Assembly: GCA_027310665.1 (NCBI GenBank)
Contig: DAIDAJ010000104.1
Coordinates: 1 to 50,003 of the forward strand
Source of the DNA: Sideroxydans sp.
GTDB taxonomy: Bacteria; Pseudomonadota; Gammaproteobacteria; Burkholderiales; Gallionellaceae
Reading direction: 5' to 3'
DNA length: 50,003 nt
Position 1 is the stretch's first letter. Every line of letters starts with the position of its first letter. This document shows, in pieces, positions 41,208 through 48,778 of this stretch. The translations under genes and the position numbers were made by a program. Under the pieces are notes generated by a model that made no database searches, had not been told where the DNA came from, and saw nothing but the letters and a program-made list of their open reading frames with translations.

Positions 41208-42755
41208 ATGGGGGCCGGTATGTATACGGAAGCTGATGAGAAATTCATAGCCTTCAACTGGGACAACAAATTCGATACCGGTGTCGATGCGGTGGATGTC
41301 CAACATCAGAAGCTGGTGGACATCATCAACCGCCTGGGTTCCATCAGCGCGAACCAGACCAGTTACGCGGCGCTGGACGCTATCCTGAACGAGTTGGCGA
41401 ATTACACGGTGTATCATTTCGAAGCCGAAGAAAAGCTGATGAAGCACTATGCGATAGACGAGGCTCACCAGGCTGTCCATATCAAGGCGCATCAGCATTT
41501 CACCAGCCAGGTGACACAGGCGGCGAAGATTCTCCGGAGCAGTCCCGACATTTCCCGGCAACTTCTCACGCCGTTGCTGAAATACCTCACCAACTGGCTG
41601 GTACAGCATATCCTTGGTCTGGATAAACGCATGACCCAGGAAGTACTGGCCTTGCAGGCCGGAGACAGTCACTATGAGGCTACCCGCAAGGCGACCGCCT
41701 TCATGACCCAGGCAGCAAACGTGCTGATGGAAGCGCTGAACGAGATGTATGGAAAGCTCGGGGACAAGACACTGGAGGTGATGAAGAAGAACCAGGAACT
41801 GGAAGCGGAACAGGAAGCGCTGCGCGCACTGAATGAACAATTGGAGCAGCGCGTGCAACAGCGAACCGCCGCGGTGGAACAAGCCAATCGCCAGTTGCAG
41901 TCCAATAATGCCGAACTCAAACAGCTCAACGAACGGCTGGAATCCGCTCAGACCCAGTTACTGCAGGCAGAGAAGATGGCGTCCATCGGCCAGCTGGCGG
42001 CCGGCGTGGCGCACGAGATCAACAATCCCGTCGGATTCGTCAATTCCAATCTGGGCACGCTGGGCAAATATATCGGCAGCATGTTCAAGGTTATCGACGC
42101 TTATGCAGCGGAAGCCGGCAACGAGGCCGGTGTATTTCCCGAGGTGGCACGGGTCAAGAAAGCCGTGGATTTCCCCTACCTGGTCGAAGACATCCCCAAT
42201 CTCTTGAAGGAGTCTCAGGATGGGCTGGCGCGAGTCAAGCGCATCGTCCAGGACCTCAAGGATTTTTCTCACGTCGACGAAAGTACGTGGCAGCACGCCA
42301 ACCTCGAGAACGGGATGGATAGCACGCTGAATGTCGTCGCGAACGAGATCAAATACAAGGCGGAAGTGATCAGGGAGTATGCGGGGCTGCCGGAGGTGGA
42401 ATGCATGCCGTCGCAGATCAACCAGGTGTTCCTGAACCTGCTGATGAACGCCGCACAGGCGATCGACAGGAATGGTGTCATCACGGTTCGTACCGGAAGC
42501 AGCGAACAAGAGGTGTGGGTGGAGGTGGAAGATACGGGCCAGGGTATCGCTCCTGAACATATCAACCGCATCTTTGATCCCTTTTTCACCACGAAACCGG
42601 TAGGTAAAGGTACCGGTCTTGGCTTGTCGCTGTCATACGGCATCGTGCAGAAACACCATGGGCGTATCGAAGTGAACAGTGAAATGGGTAAAGGCACCCG
42701 GTTCAGGGTATGTTTGCCCGTGCGGCAGGCGCCCATAAGCGGACCTTGGCATTGA
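41208..42755 (+). CDS. Bacteriohemerythrin-histidine kinase fusion (oxygen or redox sensor kinase)
   Basis: A 515-residue cytoplasmic kinase. The N-terminal hemerythrin domain (about 15-145) carries all seven expected diiron ligands: H33, H70, E74, H91, H95, H134 and D139 (patterns HxxxE, HxxxH, HxxxxD). A long coiled coil (about 185-255) leads to HisKA with H269 in QLAAGVAHEINNPVG and HATPase with DTGQGIAPEHI and GKGTGLGLSLSYGI. Hemerythrin domains bind O2 (and in some proteins NO), so this should report oxygen to the nearby receivers. ATG 41208 or ATG 41220 could be the start; the latter has a G-rich stretch 5 bases upstream. Confidence 0.9.
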   Translation: MGAGMYTEADEKFIAFNWDNKFDTGVDAVDVQHQKLVDIINRLGSISANQTSYAALDAILNELANYTVYHFEAEEKLMKHYAIDEAHQAVHIKAHQHFTSQVTQAAKILRSSPDISRQLLTPLLKYLTNWLVQHILGLDKRMTQEVLALQAGDSHYEATRKATAFMTQAANVLMEALNEMYGKLGDKTLEVMKKNQELEAEQEALRALNEQLEQRVQQRTAAVEQANRQLQSNNAELKQLNERLESAQTQLLQAEKMASIGQLAAGVAHEINNPVGFVNSNLGTLGKYIGSMFKVIDAYAAEAGNEAGVFPEVARVKKAVDFPYLVEDIPNLLKESQDGLARVKRIVQDLKDFSHVDESTWQHANLENGMDSTLNVVANEIKYKAEVIREYAGLPEVECMPSQINQVFLNLLMNAAQAIDRNGVITVRTGSSEQEVWVEVEDTGQGIAPEHINRIFDPFFTTKPVGKGTGLGLSLSYGIVQKHHGRIEVNSEMGKGTRFRVCLPVRQAPISGPWH

Positions 42756-42889
42756 GCGTGTAGATGTGTCGTCCGGCAACACTCCGACGTTGCTGTTATA
42801 ATTTCATTTTATAAACATATAGATAAAATAATTACCATATCGATCTTTGGCATTGGCCACTTAATTCTTTCCATAATTAATCAATCGCT

Positions 42890-42916
42890 TTTTACGATCG
42901 GTAAAATAACTATAAT
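42890..42916 (+). promoter_or_regulatory. LysR-type operator and promoter in an AT-rich leader
   Basis: TTTTAC (42890-42895) and GTAAAA (42901-42906) are perfect inverted arms around 5 bases, a dyad of LysR-binding type. A perfect TATAAT follows at 42911-42916, and a 12-base palindrome GATTAATTAATC lies at 42923-42934. The whole stretch from about 42795 to 42945 is far richer in A+T than the surrounding genes. This suits an autoregulated lysR promoter. Confidence 0.45.
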
Positions 42917-42974
42917 TCATTTGATTAATTAATCTTCTTCACGCATATTGCCTGTCCGGCAATCGAGATCAATC

Positions 42975-43847
42975 ATGACCCTGGAGCAGTTAAGAATTTT
43001 TGTTGGTGTAGCAGAACGTGAGCACATGACCAGAGCAGCCGCAGCGCTCAATGTGACTCAGTCGGCAGCGAGTGCGGCCATTGCCGCATTGGAAGCGCGC
43101 CACGACGTTGTCCTGTTTCATCGCATCGGCAGGCGAATCGAACTGACGGAAGTGGGGCGCGTGTTTCTGGACGAGGCTCGCGCGGTGCTTGGCCGCGCCG
43201 CAAGTGCGGAGCAGGCACTTTCAGAGTTTGCGGGACTGAAACGCGGCACTCTGCACCTGGTTGCAAGCCAAACGATCGTCGGCTACTGGTTACCTCAGCA
43301 TCTGGCCACATTTCGTTCGCGCTATCCGCAGATCACTGTCGATCTGGCCATCGCCAATACGGAACAGGCAGCGCATAGCGTGACTGCAGGAACGGCTGAA
43401 CTCGGCTTTGTCGAAGGCACCATAGACGATGGCTCGATAACCCATTGGCCTGTTGCGCATGACCGGTTGCTGCTGGTCGGAACCGAACCGGTCGAGCGCA
43501 TCGATAACGAATGGCTGCGTAGTGCGCGCTGGATCATGCGCGAATCGGGATCGGGAACCCGCTCGACCTTTGAAGAAGCACTGCGTGTCCGGGAGATTGA
43601 TCCGGCGATACTCGATATCGCTTTAACTCTGCCGTCGAATGAGTCTGTCTTGACTGCGGTTGAAGCCGGCGGTGGGGTGGCCGTGCTTTCCGCGCTGGTC
43701 GTTGCGCGCGCGCTGAACAACGGAGCGTTGCACGTATTGCCGTTCGAGTTTCCGGCGCGACCATTTTTTGCGCTGCGCCACAAGGAGCGCTATCGCAGCA
43801 AGCCTGCAGACGCGCTATTGAATTTGATTAAGGAAAATACAAGATGA
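42975..43847 (+). CDS. LysR family transcriptional regulator
   Basis: A 290-residue LysR regulator. The winged helix-turn-helix (MTLEQLRIFVGVAEREHMTR then AALNVTQSAASAAIAALE) is followed by the effector-binding domain (about 88-290). The N-terminal wording is like YeiE-type LysR proteins, which in enterobacteria control yeiH and respond to sulfite (established for that family; transfer to this gene is inference). Its stop overlaps the start of the TDT transporter (ATGA), so it should control that gene and itself. ATG 42975 is used because it starts the conserved DNA-binding domain. Confidence 0.88.
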   Translation: MTLEQLRIFVGVAEREHMTRAAAALNVTQSAASAAIAALEARHDVVLFHRIGRRIELTEVGRVFLDEARAVLGRAASAEQALSEFAGLKRGTLHLVASQTIVGYWLPQHLATFRSRYPQITVDLAIANTEQAAHSVTAGTAELGFVEGTIDDGSITHWPVAHDRLLLVGTEPVERIDNEWLRSARWIMRESGSGTRSTFEEALRVREIDPAILDIALTLPSNESVLTAVEAGGGVAVLSALVVARALNNGALHVLPFEFPARPFFALRHKERYRSKPADALLNLIKENTR

Positions 43848-44998
43848 CACACACTTCTCTTTCCGAACTTGCGACCGAGTTCAAGCCGCATGCGCAAATC
43901 GAACGCCCGCGTGAAATGATCCGGCAGTTCACCCCCAATTGGTTTGCGGCCACGATGGGCACCGGTATCCTCGCGCTGGCCTTGCCCCAAGTACCCGGTG
44001 CGGGCCCGACGTTGCATGCCATAGGCGAAGGGCTGTGGCTGTTCAACATCGGCCTGTTTACATTGTTCACCGTGCTTTACACGGCGCGCTGGATGTTGTT
44101 CTGGGACGAGGCCAAGAGGATATTCAGCCACAACATCGTGTCGATGTTCATCGGTACCATTCCGATGGGGCTGGCAACGATCATCAACGGCTTCCTGTTC
44201 TTCGGCTTGCCCCGCTGGGGCGAAAGCATGATCGATGTTGCCCAGGTGCTGTGGTGGATCGATGTCGCCATGTCGATTGGCTGCGGTGTTCTCATACCGT
44301 ATTTCATGTTCACGCGGCAGGCGCACGGTATCGACAAAATGACGGCGATATGGCTGTTGCCCATCGTCGCAGCCGAGGTCGCGGCAGTGAGCGGCGGCCT
44401 GCTTGCACCGCATCTGGCCGATCCGACTGCGCAGTTTCACACACTGATCGCCAGCTACGTACTCTGGGCTTATTCGGTCCCGGTCGCCTTTGCCATTCTC
44501 ACGATATTGTTCCTGCGCATGGCCTTGCACAGGTTGCCGCCCGATAGCATGGCCGCTTCAAGCTGGTTGTCGCTCGGGCCGATCGGAACCGGCGCACTCG
44601 GCTTGATACTGCTGGGGGCAGATGCCCCTTCAATCCTTGCTGCTCAAGGCATGACTGGCATCGGTACGATTGCAGAGGGATTCGGTGTGATTGCAGGCAC
44701 GCTGCTTTGGGGCGTGGGCCTCTGGTGGCTGCTGCTTGCGGTCCTTATTACGATCCGCTATTTCCGCGCCGGCGTTCCGTTCAACCTCGGTTGGTGGGGC
44801 TACACTTTCCCCCTGGGGGTCTATACGGTGACGACATTGAAGCTGGGCGTTGTGCTGAAAATTGCGGCGTTCTCCGCCTTGGGGACGTTTCTGGTCATCG
44901 TGCTTGCCGCGATGTGGATCCTTGTCGCTTCGCGCACTATCCATGGCGGCTGGAAAGGTCACCTGTTTGTGTCGCCCTGTATCGCGACTGTCAATTAG
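43844..44998 (+). CDS. TDT family transporter (SLAC1/TehA, Mae1/SSU1-like)
   Basis: A 384-residue integral membrane protein with about ten hydrophobic helices. After an N-terminal tail comes IRQFTPNWFAATMGTGILAL, close to the F-P-x-W-F-x-x-x-M-G-T-G signature of the tellurite/dicarboxylate/sulfite exporter group; a conserved pore phenylalanine is expected in such proteins. The C-terminal half has WWGYTFPLGVYTVTTLKLG. Candidate substrates in the family are C4-dicarboxylates, tellurite-related anions and sulfite. The LysR partner and the nearby yeiH operon make sulfite or a related anion attractive, but the substrate is not proven. Confidence 0.82.
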   Translation: MTHTSLSELATEFKPHAQIERPREMIRQFTPNWFAATMGTGILALALPQVPGAGPTLHAIGEGLWLFNIGLFTLFTVLYTARWMLFWDEAKRIFSHNIVSMFIGTIPMGLATIINGFLFFGLPRWGESMIDVAQVLWWIDVAMSIGCGVLIPYFMFTRQAHGIDKMTAIWLLPIVAAEVAAVSGGLLAPHLADPTAQFHTLIASYVLWAYSVPVAFAILTILFLRMALHRLPPDSMAASSWLSLGPIGTGALGLILLGADAPSILAAQGMTGIGTIAEGFGVIAGTLLWGVGLWWLLLAVLITIRYFRAGVPFNLGWWGYTFPLGVYTVTTLKLGVVLKIAAFSALGTFLVIVLAAMWILVASRTIHGGWKGHLFVSPCIATVN

Positions 44999-44999
44999 A

Positions 45000-45190
45000 T
45001 GCTTCGGGAGCCGGTTGCCGCATTCGTGGCCTTCATTGCGGGTAATGCCGAGCGCCACATGGCGTAACCGATTGCCGAAACAGTCGCATACACAATTCCC
45101 GCGCTGTCCTGTGAAGGGCCATCATGCGTAACGAGGCTCAGTGCCGCCGCGAAAGGGACTGGCGCGCGGGAAACTTCCCGCGGTGACCCT
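45000..45190 (-). pseudogene. Remnant of a DMT/EamA-family permease (C-terminal fragment)
   Basis: On the minus strand the frame reads PFAAALSLVTHDGPSQDSAG, then IVYATVSAIGYAMWRSALPA and MKATNAAT. This is the wording of the penultimate helices of EamA drug/metabolite transporters, in which G-Y-x-x-W-x-x-A-L-P-x-x-x-A-T-x-A-A is typical. The sequence ends early (GSRSI then stop), and no start or other helices are recognisable upstream. I infer a decayed gene fragment in the 286-base gap between the transporter and the GGDEF gene. The rest of the gap shows nothing else. Confidence 0.45.
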
Positions 45191-45284
45191 GATGGGATAT
45201 CCCTTGCCGTTTTCGCGCAAATAATTGTGTCGCTTGCCGAAATATAAAACATCCAAAAGCCTGATGAGCCATTGTATCCGTAGC

Positions 45285-46292
45285 TCACGAAACCCCCTTG
45301 TTCCTCAGTTGCGAGGCAAGCTGGGTATCGTGTTCTCTGATATGTTCCCATAACCACTCATTGGCGCTGTGAATTACCCTTGCCAGTTCTTCTTCATTGA
45401 AATTCAGGTTTCCGAAGATCGACCTCAGTTGTCTCAACCTCACCTGGTGTTCGGTACGATGTGCATCAGAACCATCGAGGTCATGGAGTTGCATCAGGTC
45501 TTCCTCTGTCTTGAAATGTATCCGGCAAAGTTCGACCAGGAGATCAACTCTCTTCAGCAGTTTTGTTGAATGATCGCCATTCTTGAGTGATTCAATGATC
45601 CCTTGGATGAAATTGGCCATGGCTTTATGCTGCTCATCCAGGATGGAAATTCCCAGATTCATATTGGTTGGCGGCGCTCCTGGTGAGGGCTGGCCCACTT
45701 TTCTGGAGGCCATCTGCAAGTTCCTGCTGAAGCCTATCAGCCCCCTGCCATTGTTCCTGGCAACATTCATCGCCTGATTTGCGCACAGCATCAATTGCTC
45801 GGCCAGATAACCATCCTGCGGACTCAGGACGATACCCGCACTGGCCCCGACACTGATCTGCGTACCATTGCCCAACTTGATAGGGCCGGACATGGCTCTC
45901 ATGATTTTCAGGGCAACGATCTCTGCTTCCTTTTTGTTCATTACTCCGTCCAGCAGGATAGCGAACTCATCACAGCCCGTTCGGGCGACAGTATCAACAT
46001 CACGAATTGCGGATGCCAGGTGATTGGCCACATCGCATAACACTTGATCGCCGGCATCGTGACCATTGGCGTCATTTACGGCCTCGAACTCATCCAGATC
46101 AAGCATGATCAATGCAAAGCCGCTCTCGTAACGGCGCACACGCGCCAGTTCGCGATTCATCCGTTCAACAAACAAATCGCGATTGGGCAGTCCCGTTAAC
46201 GGGTCATGAAATGCACGATGCCCAACCTGATTGTGCAAGTGTGAGTCTCCTTTATTTACTGAAACAGTGTGTGCGACTTCTTTTTCTGCCAT
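45285..46292 (-). CDS. Degenerate GGDEF protein with C-terminal hemerythrin domain
   Basis: A 335-residue cytoplasmic protein. The GGDEF domain (about 28-190) has PLTGLPNRDLF and metal residues in MLDLDEFEAVND, but the signature reads GCDEF (106-110) instead of GGDEF. The RDVD I-site stands five residues before it. The C-terminal hemerythrin domain (about 212-330) keeps all ligands: H222, H259 with E263, H278, H282, H317 and D322. It could be a cyclic-di-GMP-binding oxygen sensor with weak or no cyclase activity. ATG 46290-46292 follows GGGGA on the minus strand; ATG 46304 and a longer frame from 46427 are alternatives. No gene is seen in the 236 bases upstream. Confidence 0.87.
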   Translation of the reverse strand: MAEKEVAHTVSVNKGDSHLHNQVGHRAFHDPLTGLPNRDLFVERMNRELARVRRYESGFALIMLDLDEFEAVNDANGHDAGDQVLCDVANHLASAIRDVDTVARTGCDEFAILLDGVMNKKEAEIVALKIMRAMSGPIKLGNGTQISVGASAGIVLSPQDGYLAEQLMLCANQAMNVARNNGRGLIGFSRNLQMASRKVGQPSPGAPPTNMNLGISILDEQHKAMANFIQGIIESLKNGDHSTKLLKRVDLLVELCRIHFKTEEDLMQLHDLDGSDAHRTEHQVRLRQLRSIFGNLNFNEEELARVIHSANEWLWEHIREHDTQLASQLRNKGVS

Positions 46293-46528
46293 GGCTGTCC
46301 CCATGTATTGCAGCTGGCGTGTTCTCGCTTTGCGGGTGAACTTCATTTCTGGAAAATATAGACAAACCGGGCAAATCTCAATCACCCGACTGCCATTAAT
46401 CAGGGCAGCGTTTGTCCAGACTCGCAAGTAACCTTACATCAATTAGACGGATTTACCTATAAGTCCGAATACGCCCGCATAAACCATATCAAACACAGGA
46501 TAGATTGAATGCTCGTACGGCATCGCGG

Positions 46529-46981
46529 CTAGGGAAACAGAAGCAGCGGACGGGACGCTTTCCTTTCAAGGATTGCGGCGAGCGATTTCAGACTGGGTCT
46601 GCCGCTCACCTGAAACACCCGCCGGCCAGTAACCAGAATCCCGGTATTCTCGGACGAGGCTTGGGCCAATAGGACTTCGGTGGGATCGCCGGCATGAACG
46701 GAGAAACAGGACTGTTCCATTCCTTGTGTGGCTCGTTCAAATTGTGACTGTGCCGCTTCGGCCTGCTCTTCCTGCTCTTTGCGGATATAGTCGAGGAAGC
46801 CCTGTCTTGCGCCCTTGGCCGACTGCCAATCGTTGCCGATAAAATCGGCCCATTGGGTATCGATGATGAAGATGCCCGTCAGTGATGCGTTGCTCTGACG
46901 GGCAAGATCAACGGCGTGGTCCAGCGCCTCTTGCGAGGCGTCGGAACCATCTACCGCGACAACAATATTGCTATAGCTCAT
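46529..46981 (-). CDS. Universal stress protein, UspA family
   Basis: A 150-residue UspA-fold protein: NIVVAVDGSDASQEALDHAVDLARQ at the start, ILVTGRRVFQVSGRPSLKSLAAIL and LLLFP at the end. The nucleotide-binding glycine motif G-2x-G-9x-G-S/T is poorly kept, so ATP binding is doubtful. It begins 6 bases after a small membrane protein gene, which follows yeiH, so the three probably form one operon. UspA proteins often modulate neighbouring transporters. Confidence 0.88.
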   Translation of the reverse strand: MSYSNIVVAVDGSDASQEALDHAVDLARQSNASLTGIFIIDTQWADFIGNDWQSAKGARQGFLDYIRKEQEEQAEAAQSQFERATQGMEQSCFSVHAGDPTEVLLAQASSENTGILVTGRRVFQVSGRPSLKSLAAILERKASRPLLLFP

Positions 46982-46987
46982 GCAGAT

Positions 46988-47143
46988 CTACTTCATTTTA
47001 AGCAGCACGATGACGGCAACGATTAGCACGGTCAGGATGATCGCCCCGATATCCTCCGCGCGGTCATCCTTGAACAGCGTCATCTTGCTTTTAGGGCCGG
47101 CTGCACCGATGGTTTCACTTCCTGTTTTCTGTTGGGTGGTCAT
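46988..47143 (-). CDS. Small single-helix membrane protein
   Basis: A 51-residue protein, MTTQQKTGSETIGAAGPKSK and then a charged segment MTLFKDDRAED, ending in one hydrophobic helix (IGAIILTVLIVAVIVLL) with a short basic tail. AGGAG stands 8 bases before the ATG on the minus strand. It sits 23 bases after yeiH and 6 before uspA, so it may be a small subunit or regulator of the YeiH transporter. I do not recognise a named family. Confidence 0.75.
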   Translation of the reverse strand: MTTQQKTGSETIGAAGPKSKMTLFKDDRAEDIGAIILTVLIVAVIVLLKMK

Positions 47144-47166
47144 GATCGAATTCTCCTCGCAGTATT

Positions 47167-48315
47167 TTAGATTGACACCAGATAGTCCTTGATCAGGTAC
47201 ACGACGACCAGCGCCAGAACATATTTGGTGGTGCCCACGATCAGGCCCAATTTGAGTGGCGTGCCACCAGCCTGGCGCAATTCCTTGAAGTCGATGAATC
47301 CGCCCAAGCCAACCAGGCCAAAGCCGAAGATCCATTGCATCACCAGGCGGAGCGTTTTGATGGTCTCCGAGGCGGGAGGGCCTCCTTTGATGCCAACGTC
47401 ACCGAAGGCACCCATGCTGGTAAAGAACACCATGACCATGAAACCGATCACGAACACCGGGAATTTTTCCACCAGCAGCGTACCCAGCGTTTTCTTCTTT
47501 CCGGAGCTGTCAGATTCTTCCTTTCCAGCCCAATACCAGATCGTTACCGCGAATACGGCGAAGGGGATGGAGATCACGCGCATGATGTTCCATATTTCGG
47601 CGATCGATACCGCAGTACCCGGCGCCACATTGGGATTGAAAGCGAGTGCTGCCGCCAGTACCTGGCCGGAGTTGAGTATGCCGGTACCGATCCACGCGCC
47701 GTACTGCAGGTCGGTCAGGCCGAGTTCGTGACCGATGAACGGGCTGATGAACATGGTCAGGATGCCGAAGCCCAGTATGGTAGCGATGGCATAGGCGACA
47801 TGACTCGCCTTGGCCTCGACCGCCGGCGAAGTGGCGACGGCTGCGCTAACGCCGCAAATGCTCAGGGCATTGGCCAGTACGGCGGTCATGGAACGATCCA
47901 GCCCGAACAACTTTCCCAGCCACAGTACCATGATGATGGTCATGATGACGAAGCCGCCGATCAGGAAGATCGCCATGGAACCCAGCTGGACGATGGCGGA
48001 GAAGGTATACAGAGAGCCCAGCATGATGATGCCGGTCTTGATCATGAGACGGGACAGCTTGAAACCGTCAACGAATATCTCCGGCATTTTCCCGCCAAAA
48101 ATCACATTGCGATAAAGCAGTCCGCAGAGGATGCCGAGCAGAATATAGTTGAGGTGAAATGCATCGGTAAGTGGCTTTTCCATGCCGAATACCTTGGTGT
48201 GGGCCATCCATGGTTCGACCCACAGTCGTATCACGACCATGGTGACGATTATCAAGGAAAGGCCGGGAAGTGCGCTGGGAAGCTGACGAAAAAATCCATG
48301 CGATTCGTTATGCAT
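47167..48315 (-). CDS. yeiH: YeiH/UPF0324 family putative sulfate exporter
   Basis: A 382-residue membrane protein with about ten helices. The family signature ICGVSAAVATSPAVEAK is present, as are YAIATILGFGILTMF and WIGTGILNSGQVLAAA, typical of the YeiH group annotated as putative sulfate exporters. AAGGAG precedes the ATG on the minus strand. It heads a likely operon with a 51-residue membrane protein and a UspA protein. A GGTAAAA half-site like that in the lysR dyad lies about 50 bases upstream (near 48365), weak support for co-regulation. The true substrate (sulfate, sulfite or another anion) is unproven. Confidence 0.85.
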   Translation of the reverse strand: MHNESHGFFRQLPSALPGLSLIIVTMVVIRLWVEPWMAHTKVFGMEKPLTDAFHLNYILLGILCGLLYRNVIFGGKMPEIFVDGFKLSRLMIKTGIIMLGSLYTFSAIVQLGSMAIFLIGGFVIMTIIMVLWLGKLFGLDRSMTAVLANALSICGVSAAVATSPAVEAKASHVAYAIATILGFGILTMFISPFIGHELGLTDLQYGAWIGTGILNSGQVLAAALAFNPNVAPGTAVSIAEIWNIMRVISIPFAVFAVTIWYWAGKEESDSSGKKKTLGTLLVEKFPVFVIGFMVMVFFTSMGAFGDVGIKGGPPASETIKTLRLVMQWIFGFGLVGLGGFIDFKELRQAGGTPLKLGLIVGTTKYVLALVVVYLIKDYLVSI

Positions 48316-48513
48316 AATTACTCCTTGCAGGTATGAGTGAAGGTGCTTGACTCTAACGTTTCAGGGTAAAAATACTTCTGTGAGGCTTTGATTCTCATAC
48401 AGATTGAATCTTGCTTCTGCGCGTATCTTCATCGGATCCGATTCGAGATCGGACGATTGCTGGTTCATTCATGCCGCCCCCTTCGACAAAAATATCCACG
48501 CAAAGAGAAGGAT

Positions 48514-48648
48514 ATGCCTATTTGGCTGGATAGGATATATGCCAAATATATACACCGTGAATTATCACTTAAACCGAGCATGGGTATCTTGAAGAGACAT
48601 TATCACCGGATGCTTGGGAACGATGCTTTCAACCAAAGATTTATGTAA
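48514..48648 (+). CDS. Possible small basic protein, 44 residues
   Basis: The frame gives MPIWLDRIYAKYIHRELSLK followed by PSMGILKRHYHRMLGNDAFN, rich in basic and aromatic residues. AAGGA (48508-48512) is only one base from the ATG, poor spacing for a ribosome-binding site. In favour: its stop lies 4 bases before a strong terminator, as if a short transcript ended there. The surrounding 463-base gap (48316-48778) otherwise holds only the yeiH promoter region, that terminator and the acnA 3' hairpins. I see no similarity to a known family. Confidence 0.25.
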   Translation: MPIWLDRIYAKYIHRELSLKPSMGILKRHYHRMLGNDAFNQRFM

Positions 48649-48652
48649 TAAA

Positions 48653-48683
48653 AAAGCCCTTGCCATACTTATGCAAGGGCTTT
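48653..48683. terminator. Strong bidirectional rho-independent terminator
   Basis: AAAGCCCTTGC (48653-48663) pairs perfectly with GCAAGGGCTTT (48673-48683) over 11 base pairs, with a 9-base loop. A-rich sequence on the left and T-rich on the right provide a U-tract for transcripts in both directions. It should end aconitase mRNA on the minus strand and whatever runs rightwards from the yeiH side. Confidence 0.88.
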
Positions 48684-48726
48684 CTTCCATTCATCATCCA
48701 GGTATCGCCTGATTCTGGCTCGACGA

Positions 48727-48761
48727 CTCTCGGCACGAGAGGGGCGAACTTCAACCCCTCT
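48727..48761 (-). repeat. Overlapping hairpins in the acnA 3' region
   Basis: CTCTCG (48727-48732) pairs with CGAGAG (48736-48741) around a 3-base loop. AGAGGGG (48738-48744) pairs with CCCCTCT (48755-48761) around 10 bases. The two stems share bases 48738-48741, so they exclude each other. They lie 18 to 52 bases after the acnA stop, before the terminator. Confidence 0.4.
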
Positions 48762-48778
48762 GGTGCTGGCCGCGCCGC

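Noticed and set aside
48388-48513. Longer version of the small rightward frame starting at TTG 48388
   Set aside because: There is no ribosome-binding site at the TTG, and the added residues look like random translation.
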